From: Planctomycetota bacterium
GTDB taxonomy: Bacteria; Planctomycetota; PUPC01; DSUN01
Assembly: GCA_035384565.1 (NCBI GenBank)
Contig: DAOOIT010000012.1
Span: forward strand, 54,649 to 118,648
Direction: 5' to 3'
Length of the DNA stretch: 64,000 nucleotides
This document shows, piece after piece, positions 41,368 through 49,752 of the stretch. Within the stretch, counting starts at the first letter, position 1. Each line of letters starts with the position of its first letter. Below the pieces are notes generated by a model, which did no database searches, had not been told where the DNA came from, and saw only the letters and a list, made by a program, of their open reading frames with translations. Position numbers and translations under genes: made by a program.

Positions 41368-42630
41368 GAGCGCCGGGCAGAAGACGATCACCATCAGTGC
41401 CGCCACCTCGGCCAGAATGAACGGCATCGCCGCGCGCGCGACCCGCTCCAGCGGCAGCCGGGCCACCCCGCAGGCCACGAACAGGTTGACCCCCACCGGC
41501 GGCGTCACTTGCCCGATGGCCAGGTTCACCGCCAGAATCACCCCGAAGTGCAGCGGCGGTACCCCCAGATGCTTCACCACAGGAAGCAGGATGGGCACGA
41601 AGATGTAGTAGATCGAGATCGCGTCGGCCACGCAGCCCGCGGCCAGCACCGCGGCGTTGATCATCAGCAACATGGCCCATCGCGGCACCGGCAGGCGGCT
41701 CAGCCAGCTCACCGCCGCCGTAGTGATCCCCTGATCCTCCAGCACCCAGGCGAACAGCGACGCCGCTGCGACGATGACCAGCACCTGGGAAGACACGATC
41801 GCCGCTTCCCGGAACACCCCGATCAGCGCACGCAGGCCGAGGTCGCGGTAGAACACCACGTCCACGGCCACCGCGTACGCCACGGCCACTGCCGCAACCC
41901 GGGTCGGGCTGGAGAAGCCTCCATAGATGCACACCAGGATCACCACTGGCGCCGCCAGCCCAGGCAGGGCCGCCACCAGGGCGCGAAGCAACTCGCCCCG
42001 CACGGCCCGCTCGGCGGCCGAGCCGTAGCCTCGACGCCACGAGGCCCACACCGTGTAGCCGATCAGCGCCGCCCCCACCACGACGCCCGGCAGCACCCCC
42101 GCGATGAACAGGTGAAGCACGTTTTCCTCGGCCAGCAGGCCATAGATGACCATAGCGATGGACGGCGGGATGATGATGCCGAGTCCTCCACTTGCGGCCA
42201 GCAGGCCGGCAGCGAAGCCGCGGTCGTAACCATTCTCGGCCAACGCGGGGATCATCAGCGACCCGATTGCCGCCACCGTGGCGGGCCCCGAACCCGACAT
42301 GGCCGCGAAGAACATCGAGACGGCTACGGCCACTACGCCCAGCCCGCCCGGCAGCCCGCCCACCACCAGGCGCGCCAGGCGCACCAGCCGACTCGCCACC
42401 CCGCTCTTGGAGAAGGCCAGGCCGGCCGCAATGAATAGCGGGATCGCCATCAGCGATTCGTGCATCAGCGAGCCGACGACCTGGTGGGCGAAGATCGCCA
42501 GACCCTGGCCCGGGAGGAAGAGCAGGATGGCGGCCAGAGCGGAAAGGCCGAGGCTGAACGCGATCGGCACCTCCAAGAGGGCCAGGATCACGAACAGCCC
42601 CACGAGCGTTGCTGCGACGGCTGCCTGCAC
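41323..42630 (-). CDS. dctM: TRAP transporter large permease (DctM)
   Basis: 435 aa, about 12-13 membrane segments. Family signs: ALLEVPIAFSLGLSAL, FAAMSGSGPATVAAIGSLMIP, GLLAASGGLGIIIPPSIAMVIYG and GQVTPPVGVNLFVACG. It carries a periplasmic substrate across the membrane with a sodium gradient. GTG start 4 nt after dctQ; an in-frame longer version would lie inside dctQ. Its 3' end overlaps obgE tail to tail by 45 nt. Confidence 0.93.
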   Translation of the reverse strand: MQAAVAATLVGLFVILALLEVPIAFSLGLSALAAILLFLPGQGLAIFAHQVVGSLMHESLMAIPLFIAAGLAFSKSGVASRLVRLARLVVGGLPGGLGVVAVAVSMFFAAMSGSGPATVAAIGSLMIPALAENGYDRGFAAGLLAASGGLGIIIPPSIAMVIYGLLAEENVLHLFIAGVLPGVVVGAALIGYTVWASWRRGYGSAAERAVRGELLRALVAALPGLAAPVVILVCIYGGFSSPTRVAAVAVAYAVAVDVVFYRDLGLRALIGVFREAAIVSSQVLVIVAAASLFAWVLEDQGITTAAVSWLSRLPVPRWAMLLMINAAVLAAGCVADAISIYYIFVPILLPVVKHLGVPPLHFGVILAVNLAIGQVTPPVGVNLFVACGVARLPLERVARAAMPFILAEVAALMVIVFCPALSEILLRLFPGGIRG

Positions 42631-42634
42631 GCGC

Positions 42635-43153
42635 TCAACCCTTTCCTCCCCCGCTTGACGGCGGGGTCTCCCCTTCCCTGCCCTCCCGACCCGATGCCCT
42701 GCGCCTCTCGCGCCAGCACTGAATCGCGCGCACACACGACAGCGCGCCCGCGAGCGGCACACACAGCGTCACCACCCAGTCCGGGCACCACGTCACCAGC
42801 GAGCGGTTGTGCCCCCGAACCTGGCCCCAGCACACCTGGACCCCCGCCACGGCCAGAGCCAGGAAGAACACCAGCGCGGCCGCGAGCCCAAGCGCCTGGA
42901 GCCTCCGGCGCCATCGGCTCGATGCCAGCCGGCTCACGAGGCCAAGGCTCAGGTGCGCATCGGCGCGCGTGGCGGCAGGCACACCCAGCAATGTGGCCCA
43001 GAAGAACAGCGCGAGAACGATCGGCGTGATGGGCGACGCGAGACCCGGCAGGACGCGCGCCAGGATGAGCTGCACGGTGAGCAGAACGGCGACCGCGGCG
43101 AGGAGGAGGCCCGCGAGAAGCCCCTCAACGTTCCTTGGCAGCTTCATCTTCAC
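42635..43153 (-). CDS. dctQ: TRAP transporter small permease (DctQ)
   Basis: 172 aa with four hydrophobic segments, as usual for DctQ (LLAGLLLAAVAVLLTVQLILA, then PITPIVLALFFWATLLGVP with the RADAHLSLG loop, then two more). It joins DctM to form the membrane part of the transporter. The start is GTG 43153 or ATG 43147, so it overlaps dctP by 29 or 23 nt. The C-terminus is a charged cytoplasmic tail. Placed between dctP and dctM. Confidence 0.87.
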   Translation of the reverse strand: MKMKLPRNVEGLLAGLLLAAVAVLLTVQLILARVLPGLASPITPIVLALFFWATLLGVPAATRADAHLSLGLVSRLASSRWRRRLQALGLAAALVFFLALAVAGVQVCWGQVRGHNRSLVTWCPDWVVTLCVPLAGALSCVRAIQCWRERRRASGREGREGETPPSSGGGKG

Positions 43154-44183
43154 GGGGCTTCGATTCCTCGACCTGGCTCTTCACCGCGGCTTCGAAGCGC
43201 TCGAGGAGCTCTTCGCCGACGAGGCTTTCGAATGGCCCTCGCAGCCCTTCCTGGGCCTTGGCCTTGAACGCCTCTCTCTCGGCGTCGCTGAGTCGCGTGA
43301 CCACCATCCCTTCCGCCGCGAGGGCGGCCGGCAGCTTCTCGTCCGCCTCCGCGACCAGCCGCCGCTCGTAGATCATGGCCTCGCGGGCACACTCCCGCAG
43401 AATCTTCTGGTCGTTGCCGGGAAGCGCGTACCAGAGATCCCGGTTGATGCACAGCACGATCGGGTCATAGACGTAATTCCACAGCGTCACGTGCTTCTGC
43501 ACGGTGTGCAGCTTCGCCGTGTAGATCACCGAGAGGGGATTCTCCTGTCCGTGGAGATCGCCCCGGTCGAGGGCCAGGAACAGGTCGCCGAAGTTCATCT
43601 GGTGCGTGGTCGCGCCAAAGTGCTCGAACAACACGGAGGGCAGACCCTGGGGGACTCGGATTTTCAGTCCCGCGAGGTCCTCGGCCTTGCGGATCGGCCG
43701 CAGGCTGTTGGTGATCTGGCGGAAGCCGTTGGCCCCGTAGGCGATGCCCACGAGGTTCCGATCCTTGAGCAGTTCCAGCATCTCCTCCCCCACCGGCCCA
43801 TCGCACACGGCATCGGCGGTGGCGTGGTCAGGGAAGAGCCAGGGGAAGCAGAACACGGCCCAGCGGGGGTCCACCGTGGAGAGCAGGATCGTGGATTCGA
43901 GCGACGCCTCGAGCTGGCCTTGCTGCACCATCTGGAGTTCGGTGGACTGGTTGCGGCCGGAGCGGGTGGCGTTGGGGATGATATCCACGCGGTAGCGGCC
44001 GCTCGTGCGTTCTTCAACGAGCTGCCGCCACCGGAGCGCGCCCTGGAACCACTCGGAGTTGTCGCCCAGGATCAGGCTCAGGCGGATGCGGCGTGGGCGG
44101 TTCTCCTCGCTGCACCCGACCAGCGCGGTTGCTGCGGCAAGACAAGCCAGGAGGCAGGCCGCGTCTCTCGTCTTCGCCCTCAT
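43125..44183 (-). CDS. dctP: TRAP transporter substrate-binding lipoprotein (DctP)
   Basis: 352 aa. The signal sequence ends in ATALVGC, a lipobox, so the binding protein is anchored to the membrane. Family motifs: SEWFQGALRWRQLVEERTSGRY, the conserved Arg region LAGLKIRVPQG (carboxylate binding), and FGDLFLALDRGDLHGQENPLSVIYT. DctP proteins mostly bind organic acids or sugar acids; the exact ligand is not visible. It overlaps gmhB by 4 nt (ATGA) and dctQ on its other side, so gmhB-dctP-dctQ-dctM is one operon. Confidence 0.92.
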   Translation of the reverse strand: MRAKTRDAACLLACLAAATALVGCSEENRPRRIRLSLILGDNSEWFQGALRWRQLVEERTSGRYRVDIIPNATRSGRNQSTELQMVQQGQLEASLESTILLSTVDPRWAVFCFPWLFPDHATADAVCDGPVGEEMLELLKDRNLVGIAYGANGFRQITNSLRPIRKAEDLAGLKIRVPQGLPSVLFEHFGATTHQMNFGDLFLALDRGDLHGQENPLSVIYTAKLHTVQKHVTLWNYVYDPIVLCINRDLWYALPGNDQKILRECAREAMIYERRLVAEADEKLPAALAAEGMVVTRLSDAEREAFKAKAQEGLRGPFESLVGEELLERFEAAVKSQVEESKPREDEAAKER

Positions 44184-44767
44184 GGCACCGGCTCCCTCTC
44201 TCCCCCGTGGACAAGGTCGAGGATCAGTTGTACCGCCTCGGCGAGATCGCGCACGACATGGTGAGCGCGGGTCTCCGCCGGCAGCTCAGCGTTCGGGCCG
44301 GCCACGCGCAGCGTCCTACAGCCCCGTGCAAGGCCCGCCTCGATATCGCGCTCCGAGTCGCCGACCACGAAGCTCCGCTCCGGGGCCACCCCGAGCTCGC
44401 GGGCCGCCTGGTCTATGAGGCCGGGCCTCGGCTTGCGGCAGAGGCAGCCGTCGTCGTTCGTGTGGGGGCACAGGTAGACGCCCGCAATCGAGCCGCCCGC
44501 CGCGGCCACCGCCTCGACCATCCTGCGGTTGATCCCCTCGATATCGGCCAGCGAAGCCAGCCCGCGCCCCACGCACGACTGGTTCGTGATGACGGCCACG
44601 ACGAAGCCGGCCTCCCGCAGCCGCCGCAGGGCATCGAGCGCCCCGTCCGCGAAACGGAAGTCGTCCCAGCGGAACACCCAGCTCCCCGCCGGCGGCGGCT
44701 CGTTGATGACGCCATCGCGGTCGAGGAACACTGCGCGGCCGGGTTCGATCGTTGCCTGGGCGCTCAT
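44180..44767 (-). CDS. gmhB: HAD phosphatase, GmhB type (heptose-1,7-bisphosphate 7-phosphatase)
   Basis: 195 aa. HAD motif I FLDRDGVINEP, motif II VITNQSCVGRG, and the zinc loop CPHTNDDGCLCRKPRPG identify the GmhB/HisB-N group. Classical GmhB makes the ADP-heptose precursor of LPS core; histidinol-phosphate phosphatase is the alternative. It is the first gene of the TRAP operon, and no other heptose gene is nearby, so the link to the transporter suggests a phosphorylated sugar acid could also be the substrate. Its promoter would produce an almost leaderless message. Confidence 0.83.
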   Translation of the reverse strand: MSAQATIEPGRAVFLDRDGVINEPPPAGSWVFRWDDFRFADGALDALRRLREAGFVVAVITNQSCVGRGLASLADIEGINRRMVEAVAAAGGSIAGVYLCPHTNDDGCLCRKPRPGLIDQAARELGVAPERSFVVGDSERDIEAGLARGCRTLRVAGPNAELPAETRAHHVVRDLAEAVQLILDLVHGGEREPVP

Positions 44768-44804
44768 TTCGCGGTATTATAACAGCCGCTCATGAGGCCC
44801 GCAA
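44752..44804. promoter_or_regulatory. Overlapping divergent promoters rtcA / gmhB
   Basis: Plus strand (rtcA): TTGCCT 44752-44757, 17 bp, TATTAT 44775-44780. Minus strand (gmhB): TTGCGG (44804-44799), 17 bp, TATAAT (44781-44776). Both -10 boxes share the same six AT pairs, so polymerase can occupy only one at a time. The gmhB start point would be about 44769, 2 nt before its ATG. Confidence 0.55.
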
Positions 44805-44819
44805 GAAAGGCGCCGGTTC

Positions 44820-45866
44820 GTGGACGGATTGGTCAGGATAGACGGCTCGGAGGGCGAGAGCGGCGGGCAGATGCTGCGCACGGCGCTGGCGCTGTCCATG
44901 GTCACAGGCCGCCCGTTCGAGATCGTCAATATCCGGGCCAGGCGGCAGAAGCCCGGCCTGCGCCCGCAACACCTCGCCTGTGTGAAGGCCGCGGCGAAGA
45001 TCAGTTCGGCCGCCGCGGAGGGCGCGGCCCTCGGCTCGCGTGCCCTCCGATTCGAGCCGGGCGCCGTACGGCCAGGCACCTATGACTTCGTCATCAAGTC
45101 CGCGGGCTCGACCTCGCTCGTGCTCCACACGCTGTACCTGCCGCTGGCCTTGGCGGGCGCGCGTTCGGTGCTCACCATCAGCGGGGGCACCCACGTGCCC
45201 TTCAGCCCGAGCTTCCACTTCCTCCTGCACCAGTGGGCCGTGCTGATGCGGCGCCTGGGGCTGGATGTGGAGCTGACGATGGCCCGTGCGGGTTACTACC
45301 CCGAAGGCGGCGGCGCCATCCGCGCGAAGGTGTTCCCGGCGGGCCGCGTGCGCCCGTTGGTCCTCGGTCCGCGCGGCGCGCTGGAGCGGCTGGAAGGCAT
45401 CTCGCTCGCGAGCGGCCTGGCCCGTTCGGTGGCCGAACGCCAGCGCCAGCAGGCTCTGGCCCGACTGGAGGCCGAGGGCCTGGCCGCCGGCATCGAACTG
45501 GCCGAAGCCCCGTCCTCTGGGAAGGGCACGTCGTTGTTCCTGCTCTCGACCTACCAGGGTGGCGGCCGGGCGGCGGCCGACGCTCTCGGAGCGCTGGGCA
45601 AGCGCGCCGAGACGGTGGCCGACGAGGCGTGCGACCAGTTGCTCGCCTTCCTCCGCACACGGGGCGCCGTGGACGCTCATTGCGCCGACCAACTCCTCCT
45701 CCCGCTTGCGCTGGCTACGGGCCCCTCGGAGTTCCCCGTCCCCGCCGTCACCTCCCACCTCCTCACCAATGCGCAAGTCATCCAGCGTTTCGTCCCTGCC
45801 CTCCTCTCCATTGACGGCGAACCAGGCGGCGAGGGAACCGTCCGCGTCACGCCGCGGCCTGCCTGA
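44820..45866 (+). CDS. rtcA: RNA 3'-terminal phosphate cyclase
   Basis: 348 aa. It turns a 3'-phosphate end of RNA into a 2',3'-cyclic phosphate using ATP and an adenylated histidine. Signatures: VRIDGSEGESGGQMLRTALALS at the start, RPGTYDFVIKSAGSTSLVLHTL, GYYPEGGGAI, and the nucleophile histidine in DAHCADQLLLPLAL near residue 290. GTG start. In E. coli it pairs with ligase RtcB and regulator RtcR; neither is present here, so it is a free-standing copy under its own promoter. Confidence 0.94.
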   Translation: MDGLVRIDGSEGESGGQMLRTALALSMVTGRPFEIVNIRARRQKPGLRPQHLACVKAAAKISSAAAEGAALGSRALRFEPGAVRPGTYDFVIKSAGSTSLVLHTLYLPLALAGARSVLTISGGTHVPFSPSFHFLLHQWAVLMRRLGLDVELTMARAGYYPEGGGAIRAKVFPAGRVRPLVLGPRGALERLEGISLASGLARSVAERQRQQALARLEAEGLAAGIELAEAPSSGKGTSLFLLSTYQGGGRAAADALGALGKRAETVADEACDQLLAFLRTRGAVDAHCADQLLLPLALATGPSEFPVPAVTSHLLTNAQVIQRFVPALLSIDGEPGGEGTVRVTPRPA

Positions 45867-45883
45867 GAGGGAAATTGCCCGGC

Positions 45884-45912
45884 TTGTCGCGCCACGCCCC
45901 GCACGCTATACT
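45884..45912 (+). promoter_or_regulatory. Promoter of the SIS isomerase gene
   Basis: TTGTCG 45884-45889, 17-bp spacer, TATACT 45907-45912. It begins 17 nt after the rtcA stop. The leader is about 19 nt. Confidence 0.65.
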
Positions 45913-45937
45913 ATGTGGCGGATACGAGGAGGCCAGG

Positions 45938-46489
45938 ATGGACACTCGAGAAGCGCTGGACACGATTCTGCGCGAGGTGAGCGGTGTGCTCAGCCATGTG
46001 AGCCCCGCCGCCGTCGAGCGTCTGCTCGAGGCGGTGCTGTCGGCCAGGCGCATCTATGTGGCCGGCGAGGGACGCTCGGGCCTTGTGGCACGCACCTTCG
46101 CCATGCGGCTGGTGCACCTGGGCCTGACGGCCTACGTTTGCAGCGAGACGATCACCCCCGCCATCGAGGCGGGCGATCTGTGCGTGGCCTGCTCCGGTTC
46201 GGGAGAGACCCCGATCACCTGCCATCGTGCGGAACTCTCCAAGCGCGTGGGCGCCACCATCGCCGCCGTTGTGGCGGCTCCCGGCACACCTCTGGGCGCC
46301 AACGCCCATATCGAGGTCATTCTGCCGGCGCCGGCCAAGGGCGCCCGCAAGGCGCCCTCGGTGCAGTTCGGCGCCACCCTCTTCGAGCAGGCGCTCTTGC
46401 TCTTCCTGGACGCCGTGGTGCTCCTCCTCCAGGAGCGGCGCGGCGCGTCGCCCGAGAGCATGCTGGCCAAGCACACCAACCTCGAGTAG
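45938..46489 (+). CDS. SIS-domain isomerase, 6-phospho-3-hexuloisomerase-like
   Basis: 183 aa, the size of 6-phospho-3-hexuloisomerase (HxlB/PHI), a single SIS domain. RRIYVAGEGRSGLVARTFAMRLVHLG holds the sugar-phosphate loop, CVACSGSGET is the second loop, and the ending MLAKHTNLE is typical of PHI. PHI interconverts hexulose-6-phosphate and fructose-6-phosphate in formaldehyde fixation or ribose-5-phosphate synthesis. The usual partner HxlA is missing here, so another SIS isomerase role remains possible. AGGAGG lies before the ATG. Confidence 0.82.
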   Translation: MDTREALDTILREVSGVLSHVSPAAVERLLEAVLSARRIYVAGEGRSGLVARTFAMRLVHLGLTAYVCSETITPAIEAGDLCVACSGSGETPITCHRAELSKRVGATIAAVVAAPGTPLGANAHIEVILPAPAKGARKAPSVQFGATLFEQALLLFLDAVVLLLQERRGASPESMLAKHTNLE

Positions 46490-46542
46490 CCTTTCCCCAC
46501 AAGGCCGATTCCGGTAGAATGGTGCGTGTGAGGAGGCCAGGC

Positions 46543-47586
46543 ATGGCGCTCGGACGCTGCGGGGCATTGTGGATGACGGCTCTCGCCCTGGTGGGATGCT
46601 CGCCGCCCGTGCGCGCGGCAGAGGCCCCGCTGGTGCGCGTCTCCGACGGCGCGACGCCCATGGGCACGTACATGGTGGTCACCGTGTACGCGCCTGATGA
46701 GGCCGCGGGCCGCGCCGCCATCGCCGCCGCCTTCGCCCGCGTGGAGGAGGTCGAAGCCGCGACCAGCCACTACCGCGAAGCCAGTGACCTCTCGAAGCTC
46801 AACCGCTCAGCCGGCGGTCCGCCGATCGCCATCAGCCGGCACCTGTGGACCGTCCTGCGCCGCGCGCGAGAGATCTCGGAGGAGACGGGCGGGGCTTTCG
46901 ACGTCACCGTGGGCCCACTCGTCGAGCTCTGGAAGCGCACGTGGAAGCAGGGCACCCTGCCCACGGAGGCCGACGTCGCCGCCGCCCGGGCGCTGGTGGA
47001 CTATCGCCTGGTGCGCGTGGCGGCCGACGAGCCTCGCGCCCAACTGCTCAAGCAAGGCATGCGGCTCGACCTCGGCGCCATCGGCAAGGGCTACGCGGCC
47101 GACCAGGCCATCGCCGCCCTGCGCGAGCGCGGCATCGCGATCGCCCTGGTGGCCGTGGCAGGAGACATCCGCGCGATCGGCGCGCCGCCCGGGCGCCAGT
47201 GGTGGCTCGTCGGCATCCGCGACCCCGCCCGCCCCGACGGCATCCTCCCCGCTCCGCTCGGCATCCGCGACCGGTCAGTCTCCACCTCCGGCGACTACGA
47301 GCAGTTCGGCATGGTTGCGGGACGCCGCGAGTCTCATATCCTCGACCCGCGTTCGGCGAAGCCCGTGGAGGGGGTGCGGAGTGTCACAGTGGTGGCTTCC
47401 GACTCGATCACCGCCGACGCCTACGCCACGGCCCTCAGCGTCCTGGGCCCCGATGCGGCTATCGCCTTCGCCGAGAAGCGAGCCGACATCGAGGCGCTTG
47501 TCATCTACGAGCGTGATGGAAAACTCCACACTGCCCGCTCGAAGGGTTTCGAGAAACTCGAAGTCACCCCAGCGGGCAGCCGCTAG
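46543..47586 (+). CDS. apbE: FAD:protein FMN transferase
   Basis: 347 aa. It is exported as a lipoprotein (signal ends LALVGCSPP). ApbE attaches FMN by a phosphoester to Thr/Ser of target proteins such as NqrB/C or RnfG/D. Family motifs: MGTYMVVTV, ISEETGGAFDVTVGPLVELW, LDLGAIGKGYAADQAI, and the metal-binding SDSITADAYATALSVLG. AGGAGG lies 6 nt before the ATG. No Nqr, Rnf or NosR target is in this window. It follows the SIS isomerase by 53 nt and is probably co-transcribed. Confidence 0.94.
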   Translation: MALGRCGALWMTALALVGCSPPVRAAEAPLVRVSDGATPMGTYMVVTVYAPDEAAGRAAIAAAFARVEEVEAATSHYREASDLSKLNRSAGGPPIAISRHLWTVLRRAREISEETGGAFDVTVGPLVELWKRTWKQGTLPTEADVAAARALVDYRLVRVAADEPRAQLLKQGMRLDLGAIGKGYAADQAIAALRERGIAIALVAVAGDIRAIGAPPGRQWWLVGIRDPARPDGILPAPLGIRDRSVSTSGDYEQFGMVAGRRESHILDPRSAKPVEGVRSVTVVASDSITADAYATALSVLGPDAAIAFAEKRADIEALVIYERDGKLHTARSKGFEKLEVTPAGSR

Positions 47587-47605
47587 CTCCTCGGAGAACC
47601 GTCCA

Positions 47606-48904
47606 GTGCCCGATCTCAGGCCGTTCCGTGGGTTACGCTTCAGCCCCAAGGCAGGCAACCTGGCCGACCTCGTGGCCCCGCCCTACGACGTCATCGGCGC
47701 CGAACAGTACCAGGCCCTGTGCCGTCGCAGCCCTCACAACGTCGTGAGGCTGATCCTCGATAAGGGTTACTCCCCCGACGTGCTTCCACCGTGCGAGTGG
47801 TACGACCAGGCAGCCGCGCTGCTCGCCGGGTGGCGCAGCGAAGGCCTGATCGCCCCTGACTCGGACCCGGCGTTCTACCTCTACAGCCAGGTCTTCCCCC
47901 ACCGAGGGCGGCGTGTGCGCCGCAAACTGCTCGTAGGCGCCCTGCGGCTCGAGGCCTATGGCGCCGGACGGATCTTCCCACACGAGAACACAACCCCGGG
48001 ACCCAAGATCAGCCGCCTGCGTCTCATGCAGGCCTGCAAGGCGAACCTCAGCCCGATTCTGGCGTTCTTCCCCGACCCTGGCGGCGCGATTAACGGAGTG
48101 CTGGACGACCTGGCGTCGGAGCGCCCGATGGCCGCCTTCAGCGATGACGAGGGGATCGAGCACGAGCTTTGGCGCATCACGGATGCCGCGCGGCAGAGCG
48201 AGCTTTCGGCCGCACTCGGCCCCTTGCCGCTCTACATAGCCGACGGCCACCACCGCTACGAGACCGCCGTCGTCTACCGCGACACCGAGCGAGCCAAGCT
48301 CGGGGCGTCCGCCGCGACGGAACTGCCGCTGGACTTTATGCTTACGGCCTGCATGTCGGGCGCGGACCCAGGGCTTGTCATTCGACCCACCCACCGGGTG
48401 GTCACTTGGCAGGGCGACTTCTGGGCGAGTGATTTCCTGGACGAGGCCGAGGAGTGGTTCAGCGCCCGCAGGCTTGGCGCGAGGACGCTCCAGGATGCTC
48501 TCGCTGTCCTGGACGCCCGCCGTGACGAACCCCTCTTCATCATCTACGGGGGCAAGGCCGCGGGCTACATCGTCCTCCAACTCCGCAGCGAGGAGGCCCT
48601 GCGGGACGCCCCGTATCCCCTGGGTTCCCCCCTTCGAAGGCTCCCCGCAGCCGTCTTCAGCCAAGCCTTCCTGGCGAAGCTGCCGGGGCTTCGGGGCGCC
48701 ACCGTTACCTATACGGCTGATCCCGAGGCGGCCATCCGGCAGGCCGAGGCCAACGAGCGGTCGCTAGCCTGCCTGCTTCCCAGCGTCAGCCCTGGCGAAC
48801 TCATGGGCGTTGTGGACGCGGGCGAGCGGATGCCACCGAAGTCCACCTACTTCTGGCCCAAGCCAATGACAGGCATCGTGTTACGATCGCTGGCATCATT
48901 CTGA
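47606..48904 (+). CDS. DUF1015 family protein
   Basis: 432 aa. Family motifs are clear: RPFRGLRFSPKAGNLADLVAPPYDVI at the start, GRIFPHENTTPGPK, LYIADGHHRYETAVVYRD, and the ending MPPKSTYFWPKPMTG, which repeats the ParB-like MPPKST motif of this family. It is widespread and often near serine biosynthesis genes; its activity is not established to my knowledge. GTG start 19 nt after apbE, so it belongs to the same operon. A strong promoter for the next gene begins 18 nt past its stop. Confidence 0.85.
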   Translation: MPDLRPFRGLRFSPKAGNLADLVAPPYDVIGAEQYQALCRRSPHNVVRLILDKGYSPDVLPPCEWYDQAAALLAGWRSEGLIAPDSDPAFYLYSQVFPHRGRRVRRKLLVGALRLEAYGAGRIFPHENTTPGPKISRLRLMQACKANLSPILAFFPDPGGAINGVLDDLASERPMAAFSDDEGIEHELWRITDAARQSELSAALGPLPLYIADGHHRYETAVVYRDTERAKLGASAATELPLDFMLTACMSGADPGLVIRPTHRVVTWQGDFWASDFLDEAEEWFSARRLGARTLQDALAVLDARRDEPLFIIYGGKAAGYIVLQLRSEEALRDAPYPLGSPLRRLPAAVFSQAFLAKLPGLRGATVTYTADPEAAIRQAEANERSLACLLPSVSPGELMGVVDAGERMPPKSTYFWPKPMTGIVLRSLASF

Positions 48905-48922
48905 AGTTTTTCCTATGGTTCC

Positions 48923-48950
48923 TTGACAAACGCCCGCGATCAGGTATAAT
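48923..48950 (+). promoter_or_regulatory. Strong promoter of the pseudopilin gene
   Basis: TTGACA 48923-48928, 16-bp spacer, TATAAT 48945-48950: both boxes match consensus exactly. The leader is about 50 nt, ending with AAAGGAGGTGA. Confidence 0.85.
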
Positions 48951-49007
48951 CAAGGTGATGTCAGTGTAAGAGCCTGAGGCCTTTTCACCACGAAAGGAGG
49001 TGAGAAA

Positions 49008-49694
49008 ATGCAGAAGAGGCAAGGCTTTACGTTGATTGAGCTCCTGGTCGTCATCGCCATCATCGCTATCTTGGCGGGCATGCTTCTGCCCGCTCTGGCC
49101 AGGGCTCGTGAGGAAGCCAGGCGCATTCGCTGCCGCAACAACCTGAACCAGCTGGCGAAGGGTATGGCGACGTACTTGAACGAGTGCGGCGACAACCGCT
49201 TCTATCCGTGGCCGGCTGCGCGTCCAGGCTGCGGCACCAAGGCCGACCCCAACTTCGGCGGCGCGGAGTGGCTTGCCTCCTTGTACTGGACCAAGATCAT
49301 CCCCGATCCCGGCGTATTCAGCTGCCCAAGCTCGCCGGATAGCAACGAATCGGGGCTGGAGCTTGGCTCCAACGGCACCCCGGGCGGCAGACCGCTGTCC
49401 AGAGACGCCGTGAGCTATGCAGGCATGGGCGACAAGAGCGTCGGCATCTACCTGTATAGCAAGCAGAACAAGGGTGGCAGCTACGCGTCCTCCGAACTGG
49501 CCATCCGCGATGACTTCCCCCCGAACGAGCCCATGGCCACGGATGACACCGACGAGCCGATCAACCACGGTGAAAGGGACAACGGCGGTATGTCGGTCCT
49601 GTTCTTCGACAGCCACGTCGAGTACTGGACTCATACCCGTGTTGACCTGGAAACCGGCGTCGGCGCTGGTGATCTGTGCGCTCTGATGAACTGA
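49008..49694 (+). CDS. Abundant type II-like pseudopilin with PVC-type C-terminus
   Basis: 228 aa. The prepilin signal is canonical: MQKRQG|FTLIELLVVIAIIAILAGMLL with Glu at +5. The helix continues RAREEARRIRCRNNLNQLAKGMATYLNE, as in the planctomycete/lentisphaera pseudopilin families. The C-terminal motif NHGERDNGGMSVLFFDSHVEYW is the H-x(n)-DGG-type signature of that group. Consensus promoter, AAAGGAGGTGA and a UUCG terminator all point to very high expression, as expected for a major surface or pseudopilus subunit. It is a single-gene transcript. Assembly genes are not in the window. Confidence 0.92.
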   Translation: MQKRQGFTLIELLVVIAIIAILAGMLLPALARAREEARRIRCRNNLNQLAKGMATYLNECGDNRFYPWPAARPGCGTKADPNFGGAEWLASLYWTKIIPDPGVFSCPSSPDSNESGLELGSNGTPGGRPLSRDAVSYAGMGDKSVGIYLYSKQNKGGSYASSELAIRDDFPPNEPMATDDTDEPINHGERDNGGMSVLFFDSHVEYWTHTRVDLETGVGAGDLCALMN

Positions 49695-49718
49695 GGTAGA
49701 CCGAAGCGTCACCTACCT

Positions 49719-49752
49719 GAATAGCCCGCCCTTCGGGGCGGGCTATTCTTTT
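49719..49752 (+). terminator. Intrinsic terminator with UUCG tetraloop
   Basis: 13-bp perfect stem GAATAGCCCGCCC (49719-49731) and GGGCGGGCTATTC (49736-49748), loop TTCG closed by C-G, then TTTT. The hairpin also contains the stop codon of the convergent TPR gene; on that strand no T-tract follows. Confidence 0.92.
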
